Of a stretch of DNA of 64,000 nucleotides, positions 59,494 to 64,000 are shown one piece after another (the stretch's first letter is position 1; each line of letters begins with the position of its first letter). Made by a program: the position numbers and the translations under genes. Where the stretch lies: NCBI RefSeq assembly GCF_000808575.1, contig NZ_JWLW01000005.1:1-64000 (forward strand), written 5' to 3'. The DNA is from Alteromonas marina. Its GTDB lineage: Bacteria; Pseudomonadota; Gammaproteobacteria; Enterobacterales; Alteromonadaceae. Below the pieces are notes generated by a model that was given only the letters and a program-made list of their open reading frames with translations, had not been told where the DNA came from and searched no databases.

Positions 59494-61290
59494 ATGCAAC
59501 AATCGCACATTCGTAACTTCAGTATTATCGCCCACATTGACCACGGTAAGTCTACGCTGTCAGACCGTCTAATCCAGCATTGTGGAGGGCTAACAGACCG
59601 TGAAATGGCTGAACAGGTTCTCGACTCAATGGACCTAGAAAAAGAGCGCGGTATTACTATCAAAGCGCAAAGCGTAACGCTGAACTACGAAGCGCGCGAC
59701 GGCGAAACTTATCAGCTTAACTTCATCGACACTCCTGGACACGTTGACTTTACCTACGAAGTATCTCGTTCTCTTGCTGCCTGTGAAGGTGCGCTTTTGG
59801 TTGTTGATGCAGGTCAGGGCGTAGAAGCACAGACATTGGCAAACTGCTATACCGCCATCGAGATGGATATGGAAGTAGTGCCTGTACTAAATAAAATCGA
59901 CCTGCCTCAGGCCGAGCCAGACCGCGTTGCAGAAGAAATTGAAGATATTGTTGGTATCGATGCACTGGACGCTGTGCGCTGCTCAGCAAAAACCGGTATC
60001 GGTATTGAAGATGTACTTGAAGTCATTGTAAATAAAATCCCGCCGCCAGAAGGTGACCGCGAAGCGCCACTTAAAGCGCTGATCATCGATTCTTGGTTCG
60101 ACAACTACCAAGGCGTTGTTTCACTGGTTCGTATTGTCGAAGGCGAGTTGACCAAGAAAGACAAAATTCAAATTATGTCAAATGGTCAAACGCATCAGGT
60201 TGACAAAATTGGTGTATTTACGCCCAAGCCACTCGATACAGGCACATTAAAAGCTGGCGAAGTAGGCTTTATCATCGCAGGAATTAAAGATATCCAAGGC
60301 GCGCCTGTGGGCGACACCATTACCTTGGCACGTGAGCCAGCTGACGCAATGCTTCCGGGCTTTAAAAAGGTTAAACCTCAGGTTTATGCCGGTATTTTTC
60401 CAATAAGCTCTGATGACTACGAAGACTTCCGTGACGCCCTGGCGAAACTAAGCCTGAATGACGCTTCACTGTTTTATGAGCCAGAAAGCTCCGCCGCGCT
60501 AGGTTTTGGATTTCGTATTGGTTTCCTTGGCATGCTACACATGGAAATCATTCAAGAGCGTTTAGAGCGTGAGTATGACTTGGGTCTTATCACTACTGCG
60601 CCAACGGTAATTTACGAAGTAGAAACAACCAAGGGCGAAATCCTTACCGTAGATAGCCCGGCTAAGCTACCTCCGGTAAACGATATTGCAGAAATTCGTG
60701 AGCCTATGGTTGAAGCCAACATTCTTGTGCCACAAGAATACCTAGGCAACGTAATTACGCTTTGTGTTGAGAAGCGCGGTATGCAAACCAACATGACATA
60801 CCACGGTAAGCAAGTTGCGGTAACTTATGAGCTGCCAATGGCAGAAGTGGTGCTCGATTTCTTCGACCGTTTGAAATCGACCAGCCGTGGTTTTGCATCG
60901 CTTGATTACAACTTTAAGCGTTTCCAGACATCAGACATGGTGCGTGTTGATATTCTAATTAACGGTGAACGTGTAGACGCGTTAGCGGTAATTACGCACA
61001 GAGAAAACTCTCAAGGCCGTGGTCGTGAGCTGGTCGAAAAGCTTCGCGAGCTTATTCCACGACAAATGTTCGATATCGCTATTCAGGCGGCTATTGGTAA
61101 CCATATTGTTGCAAGAAGTACAGTTAAACAGCTACGTAAAAACGTAATCGCGAAGTGTTACGGCGGTGACGTAAGCCGTAAGAAGAAACTACTTCAAAAG
61201 CAGAAAGAAGGTAAAAAGCGAATGAAGCAAGTGGGTAATGTTGAATTGCCACAAGATGCGTTCCTTGCAGTATTAAAGGTGGGCAAATAA
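59494..61290 (+). CDS. lepA: Elongation factor 4 (LepA)
   Basis: 598-residue translational GTPase that acts on stalled or early ribosomes. G motifs: AHIDHGKST (G1), GITI (G2), DTPGH (G3), NKID (G4), SAKTG (G5). The family-specific C-terminal domain with [20 protein letters not shown] is present. Its stop shares a base with the lepB ATG (TAATG), so translation is coupled as in E. coli. Confidence 0.98.
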   Translation: MQQSHIRNFSIIAHIDHGKSTLSDRLIQHCGGLTDREMAEQVLDSMDLEKERGITIKAQSVTLNYEARDGETYQLNFIDTPGHVDFTYEVSRSLAACEGALLVVDAGQGVEAQTLANCYTAIEMDMEVVPVLNKIDLPQAEPDRVAEEIEDIVGIDALDAVRCSAKTGIGIEDVLEVIVNKIPPPEGDREAPLKALIIDSWFDNYQGVVSLVRIVEGELTKKDKIQIMSNGQTHQVDKIGVFTPKPLDTGTLKAGEVGFIIAGIKDIQGAPVGDTITLAREPADAMLPGFKKVKPQVYAGIFPISSDDYEDFRDALAKLSLNDASLFYEPESSAALGFGFRIGFLGMLHMEIIQERLEREYDLGLITTAPTVIYEVETTKGEILTVDSPAKLPPVNDIAEIREPMVEANILVPQEYLGNVITLCVEKRGMQTNMTYHGKQVAVTYELPMAEVVLDFFDRLKSTSRGFASLDYNFKRFQTSDMVRVDILINGERVDALAVITHRENSQGRGRELVEKLRELIPRQMFDIAIQAAIGNHIVARSTVKQLRKNVIAKCYGGDVSRKKKLLQKQKEGKKRMKQVGNVELPQDAFLAVLKVGK

Positions 61291-62192
61291 TGGCGAATTA
61301 CTTCTCCTTGATTTTGGTGGCACTCACCTTAATAACAGGATTAATCTGGCTAGTGGATAGCCTAGTGTTTGCACCAAAGCGAAAAGCACGTTTACAGGCT
61401 GCGGCAACCGCAGAAGGGGCGGGCTACGGAGAAGATCCTCAACTGCCGTACCTTGTTGATACTTCACAACAGATTTTTCCTGTTATTGCTTTCGTATTGG
61501 TATTGCGTTCGTTTTTATATGAGCCATTTCAAATTCCTTCAGGCTCAATGATGCCCACCCTGTTAGTGGGTGATTTCATTTTGGTTGAAAAGTTTGCCTA
61601 TGGCGTGAAAGACCCAGTTTTCAGAAGTAAGCTTATTGAAACTGGCGTACCAGAGCGTGGTGATGTGGTGGTTTTCAAGTACCCTGAAGAGCCTTCAATA
61701 GACTATATTAAGCGCGTGATTGGTTTACCGGGCGATACTGTGGTTTATCAAAATAAACAGGTTTATATCAAACCGAAGTGTGAGACTGGCAACAACTGTC
61801 CTAAATTGAAAGCCGTACCGCTGACGTTCCAAGAGCGTGGTGAGTTCGTACAGGACATGGCGCAGCTTATGCGTTACACCGAAGATTTAGGCACAGTAGA
61901 GCATGACATTTTGCGCCACCCAGTACGCGAGATTTCGCCAGTTAATTTTTATACCCAGCCTGGAACGCGTAGCAATGAGTGGATTGTGCCAGAAGGTCAG
62001 TATTTCGTGCTAGGCGATAACCGAGACAACAGCCGCGACAGCCGTTTCTGGGGTTTTGTGCCAGATGCAAACTTGGTTGGAAAAGCGGTGGCGATTTGGA
62101 TTTCATTTGAATTTGAGCGCAGCCCGTCAGACTTCCTTCCAACGTGGGTACCAACAGGTGTTCGATTTGAGCGAGCAGGTGGCATTCATTAA
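61290..62192 (+). CDS. lepB: Signal peptidase I
   Basis: 300-residue inner-membrane serine protease removing signal peptides of Sec and Tat substrates. Two N-terminal membrane segments (about 5-25 and 62-78). The Ser-Lys dyad is S86 in IPSGSMMPT and K141 in YIKRVIGLPGD; the GDNRDNSRDSRFWGFV box is near the C-terminus. The stop of lepA and the start of rnc each overlap it. Confidence 0.97.
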   Translation: MANYFSLILVALTLITGLIWLVDSLVFAPKRKARLQAAATAEGAGYGEDPQLPYLVDTSQQIFPVIAFVLVLRSFLYEPFQIPSGSMMPTLLVGDFILVEKFAYGVKDPVFRSKLIETGVPERGDVVVFKYPEEPSIDYIKRVIGLPGDTVVYQNKQVYIKPKCETGNNCPKLKAVPLTFQERGEFVQDMAQLMRYTEDLGTVEHDILRHPVREISPVNFYTQPGTRSNEWIVPEGQYFVLGDNRDNSRDSRFWGFVPDANLVGKAVAIWISFEFERSPSDFLPTWVPTGVRFERAGGIH

Positions 62193-62878
62193 TGCAGGGA
62201 ATTGATAAATATCGTCGTCTGTACAAGGCGATAGGCTACACATTTACCAATGAAGCTTTATTGGAACAAGCGCTTACTCATCGTAGTGCGGCCAAGCAGC
62301 ACAACGAGCGACTTGAATTTTTGGGTGACGCTATTTTAGGCATGATTGTTGGGGAAACGCTGTTTAAGCGATTCCCAACTGTGCCAGAAGGCAAGCTTAC
62401 CCGCATGCGCTCTACTTTGGTTAAAGGAGACACACTGGCAGAACTTGCAAAGGAAGCCAGTGTGGGTGAACTGCTAAACTTAGGGCCCGGTGAGCTCAAA
62501 AGTGGTGGTCATCGCAGAAGTTCGATTTTAGCCGATGCCGTTGAAGCTATTTTAGGGGCTATTTACCTTGATTCCGGTATGGACGAGGTACGAGGCGTTA
62601 TAGACCGTTTATGGGAAACCCGCATAAACAAACTAGACCCTAATGCCCACCCTAAAGACAGCAAAACACGTCTTCAAGAGTTTTTACAAGGTCGTAAACA
62701 AGCGCTGCCAACCTATGAGGTGTTGTCTATTTCAGGGAAAGATCACGCACAAACATTTGAAGTTAGCTGCAAGGTAGAAAGCTTACCAGAAGCCGTAGTG
62801 GCGTCTGGCAATAGCCGCCGAAAAGCAGAACAAGAAGCTGCTCGTTTAACATTGGAGAAGCTTGATGGCAACGCATGA
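62192..62878 (+). CDS. rnc: Ribonuclease III
   Basis: 228-residue double-strand-specific endoribonuclease that processes rRNA and mRNAs. Signature [12 protein letters not shown] (39-50) with the metal-binding Glu and Asp, and later [15 protein letters not shown]. The C-terminal dsRNA-binding domain (about 155-225) ends in [13 protein letters not shown]. The end overlaps era by 14 bases, as in E. coli, where RNase III autoregulates this transcript. Confidence 0.97.
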   Translation: MQGIDKYRRLYKAIGYTFTNEALLEQALTHRSAAKQHNERLEFLGDAILGMIVGETLFKRFPTVPEGKLTRMRSTLVKGDTLAELAKEASVGELLNLGPGELKSGGHRRSSILADAVEAILGAIYLDSGMDEVRGVIDRLWETRINKLDPNAHPKDSKTRLQEFLQGRKQALPTYEVLSISGKDHAQTFEVSCKVESLPEAVVASGNSRRKAEQEAARLTLEKLDGNA

Positions 62879-63809
62879 TGAATCGAATTTGCCTGAAATG
62901 CCTGATATTCAAACTCGCTGTGGCCTAGTTGCCATAGTAGGCCGCCCTAATGTGGGTAAATCGACCTTGCTTAACCGCTTGCTAGGGCAAAAGGTAAGTA
63001 TTACTTCGCGTAAACCGCAAACTACTCGCCACCGCATTCTTGGTATAGACACCGACGGTGATTATCAAGCGATTTACGTCGATACCCCAGGGCTTCACCA
63101 AGACGAAAAGCGCGCGATCAACCGCTATATGAACCGCGCGGCATCAAGCTCTTTGGCTGAAGTTGGCCTTGTGCTTTTTGTTGTAGAGGGCGACCGATTC
63201 AACGCCGAAGATGAAATGGTATTAAGTAAGGTTAAACAAGCAAACCTTCCTTGCTATCTCATCGTAAACAAGATGGATAAGGTTGAAGATAAAGAAAACT
63301 TTATGGTTCACCTTAAAAAGCTTGGCGAAAAGCACCCGTTTGAGCACATGATCCCTATCAGTGCTAAACAGGGCCGAATGGTTGACGAAATTAGAGAGTT
63401 GGTGGCCAAGTCGCTACCTAAAAGTGAGTTTTTCTTCCCAGAAGATTACATCACTGACCGCTCAAGCCGTTTTATGGCTGCTGAAATCATTCGCGAAAAG
63501 CTTATGCGCTTCACCGGCGATGAACTGCCTTACTCTACTACTGTGGAAATTGAGCAATTCAAAATGGCAGACAACGGTGTTTATCGTATCAGCGGTCTGA
63601 TTTTGGTAGAGCGTGAAACCCAAAAACGCATGATCATCGGTAAAGGCGGAAAGCATTTGAAAACCATTGGTGAGCAAGCGCGTAAAGATATGGAAAACTT
63701 GTTCGACAACAAAGTATTTCTAGAACTTTGGGTGAAAGTGAAACAAGGCTGGGCAGACGATGAACGTGCTCTGCGCTCTCTAGGTTACGGTGACGACAGT
63801 AACTTCTAG
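62865..63809 (+). CDS. era: GTPase Era
   Basis: 314-residue GTPase binding 16S rRNA during 30S assembly. ATG 62865, eight bases after GGAG; GTG/TTG alternatives are not needed. G1 GRPNVGKST (26-34), DTPGLH (G3), NKMD (G4), and the C-terminal KH domain with [20 protein letters not shown]. recO, the usual next gene, is not within the window; a hairpin follows instead. Confidence 0.98.
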   Translation: MATHDESNLPEMPDIQTRCGLVAIVGRPNVGKSTLLNRLLGQKVSITSRKPQTTRHRILGIDTDGDYQAIYVDTPGLHQDEKRAINRYMNRAASSSLAEVGLVLFVVEGDRFNAEDEMVLSKVKQANLPCYLIVNKMDKVEDKENFMVHLKKLGEKHPFEHMIPISAKQGRMVDEIRELVAKSLPKSEFFFPEDYITDRSSRFMAAEIIREKLMRFTGDELPYSTTVEIEQFKMADNGVYRISGLILVERETQKRMIIGKGGKHLKTIGEQARKDMENLFDNKVFLELWVKVKQGWADDERALRSLGYGDDSNF

Positions 63810-63828
63810 TTCACGCCTATATTATCTT

Positions 63829-63860
63829 TATAACGCTAGTTAGCTTTAACTGGCGTTATA
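63829..63860 (+). terminator. Hairpin after era
   Basis: TATAACGCTAGTTA (63829-63842) pairs with TAACTGGCGTTATA (63847-63860), 14 bp with one G-T pair and a 4-base loop, 19 bases after the stop. No T-run follows, so it may be a processing or stability element rather than a true terminator. 63861-64000 holds no complete gene. Confidence 0.55.
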
Positions 63861-64000
63861 TTAGCAAAGATAGTGAGTTAGCATCCTCACCAAGTGGCGT
63901 AGCCGTATGGCTTGTGGGCAACTACCTCAGTTAGAAGTGCTTATGTGAGCATTGACACGGCTGTTTACTTACTCGGTTTCAACATCACTAGCAGGCACAA

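Noticed and set aside
59314-59544. Minus-strand 76-codon frame before lepA
   Set aside because: Runs across the lepA start region, has no ribosome site and no recognisable motif.
63861-64000. Possible C-terminal end of a minus-strand gene entering from the right edge (stop at 63969-63971)
   Set aside because: Only about ten codons are visible and other frames are equally open, so nothing can be supported.

Overview
The window looks like a chromosomal core segment of a marine gammaproteobacterium of the Alteromonadales, most likely Alteromonas. This is inferred from gene order and protein character, not from a database search. Orders shared with Escherichia coli and its relatives include tig-clpP-clpX-lon-hupB-ppiD, murJ-ribF-ileS-lspA-fkpB-ispH, ygfZ / sdhE-ygfX, and nadB / rpoE-rseABC-lepA-lepB-rnc-era. 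No prophage, insertion sequence, CRISPR array or rRNA operon was seen. Base composition looks uniform by eye.

Layout. 1-9300: a chemotaxis receptor, a histone-deacetylase-like hydrolase, then a minus-strand run (pldA phospholipase, a metallo-beta-lactamase-fold hydrolase, proS, trmO, a DUF1415 protein, folD). 9571-10659: a strong promoter and eight tRNA genes (Pro-Arg-His-Leu-Pro-His-Leu-Pro), in which a His-Leu-Pro block is repeated. 11006-19871: the protein quality-control block (trigger factor, ClpP, ClpX, Lon with a sigma-32-type promoter, HU-beta, PpiD). A perfect REP-like palindrome lies between hupB and ppiD. 19998-25447: a small frame-interrupted membrane ORF, dapE, an OlsF-like double acyltransferase, an LpxH-like phosphoesterase and a LysR regulator. 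25567-29470: a probable operon of a bile-acid/sodium-symporter-family carrier, two short-chain dehydrogenases and an APH-fold kinase-like protein, divergent from the LysR gene. 29652-38025: rpsT, then the murJ to ispH housekeeping run.

38461-48685 is the most distinctive part: ten genes for type IV pilus minor pilins or related proteins. A plus-strand pilV-pilW-pilX-pilY1-pilE operon faces a minus-strand four-gene operon whose order and sizes resemble E. coli ppdA-ppdB-ygdB-ppdC. Two solitary pilin-like genes follow. PilY1 carries two related beta-rich domains inserted in its von Willebrand A region, and several pilins contain EF-hand-like calcium loops.

49142-63809: nadE-glnB, slyD, ygfZ, sdhE-ygfX, a MaoC-type hydratase, nadB, the sigma-E operon with a sigma-E-type promoter, then lepA-lepB-rnc-era. 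A 15-bp tandem repeat precedes lepA. The last ~140 bases hold no complete gene.

Start codons were chosen from ribosome-binding-site spacing and from family lengths known to me. Functional names are family-level recognition from the translated sequence.
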